DNA from: an uncultured bacterium
GTDB taxonomy: Bacteria; Bacillota; Clostridia; Oscillospirales; Ruminococcaceae
NCBI GenBank assembly: GCA_905214265.1
Contig: CAJMLQ010000173.1
Coordinates: 1-5,094 of the forward strand
Direction of reading: 5' to 3'
Length of the DNA: 5,094 nucleotides
In this document: positions 5,046-5,094 of the stretch, one piece after another
How positions within the stretch are numbered: position 1 is the first letter of the stretch
Layout: every line of letters begins with the position of its first letter
Translations under genes and position numbers: made by a program
The notes under the pieces: model-generated
What the model was told of the DNA's origin: nothing
Seen by the model: the letters and a program-made list of their open reading frames with translations, nothing else
The model's database searches: none

Positions 5046-5094
5046 ATCCTGAATAATAGAAAAAGCCTTGTAGTTCAAGACATAGAAGCCTATT
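5040..5094. repeat. Right terminal inverted repeat (55 bp)
   Basis: This is the reverse complement of bases 1-55 with two mismatches (5072 and 5083). The match ends at base 5040, where the inner flank begins to differ from the left side. Each copy also holds a small internal hairpin (CTTG, 5-base loop, CAAG). As on the left, the shared part touches the window edge, so the repeat unit probably extends beyond it. Confidence 0.85.

Noticed and set aside
4930..5052. A 40-residue open frame (ATG at 4930, stop at 5050-5052) after an AAGGAG at 4921-4926
   Set aside because: The ribosome site is only 3 bases from the ATG, the frame ends in the terminal repeat, it overlaps the promoter-like sequence, and the peptide shows no recognisable features.

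Overview
The window looks like a fragment of a Firmicutes/Clostridia genome, probably a gut-type commensal. The reasons are strong AGGAG-type Shine-Dalgarno sites a few bases before each start, a YesN-like AraC regulator end, a small helical protein of a type I know mainly from Clostridia, moderate GC coding DNA and AT-rich spacers. The taxonomic call is an inference from gene content.

Layout. Bases 1-55 and 5040-5094 form a near-perfect inverted repeat (53 of 55 bases pair) that lies flush with both window ends. Directly after the left copy comes the C-terminal DNA-binding part of an AraC-family regulator whose 5' part is missing (78-347, with homology reaching back to about 54). It is followed on the same strand by a compact carbohydrate operon with gaps of 14, 17 and 22 bases: a YhcH/YjgK/YiaL-family sugar protein (362-817), a large cytoplasmic glycoside-hydrolase-like protein with a GH67/GH20-type N-terminal domain (835-3192), and a D-2-hydroxyacid dehydrogenase of the glycerate dehydrogenase/hydroxypyruvate reductase type (3215-4165). 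A good intrinsic terminator (4213-4243) closes the operon. On the opposite strand lies a 184-residue helical protein of unknown function (4867-4313). An AT-rich spacer then leads to a promoter-like sequence whose -10 box runs into the right repeat.

How the genes may work together (inference). The AraC protein would sense or respond to a sugar. The large hydrolase would cut an imported, perhaps uronic or otherwise acidic, oligosaccharide. The YhcH-type protein would handle the freed sugar, perhaps as an anomerase, and the dehydrogenase would reduce or oxidise a 2-keto/2-hydroxy acid made from it. No transporter, kinase, aldolase, transposase or recombinase is visible.

The most unusual signals are structural. 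There are the flush terminal inverted repeats, best read as the edges of two copies of an outward-lying repeat such as an insertion sequence, where an assembly may also have stopped. There are also three perfect palindromes or hairpins inside protein-coding DNA: 28 bp with no loop in the dehydrogenase, and stems of 19 and 12 bp next to each other in the minus-strand gene. I see no CRISPR array, tRNA, rRNA or riboswitch.
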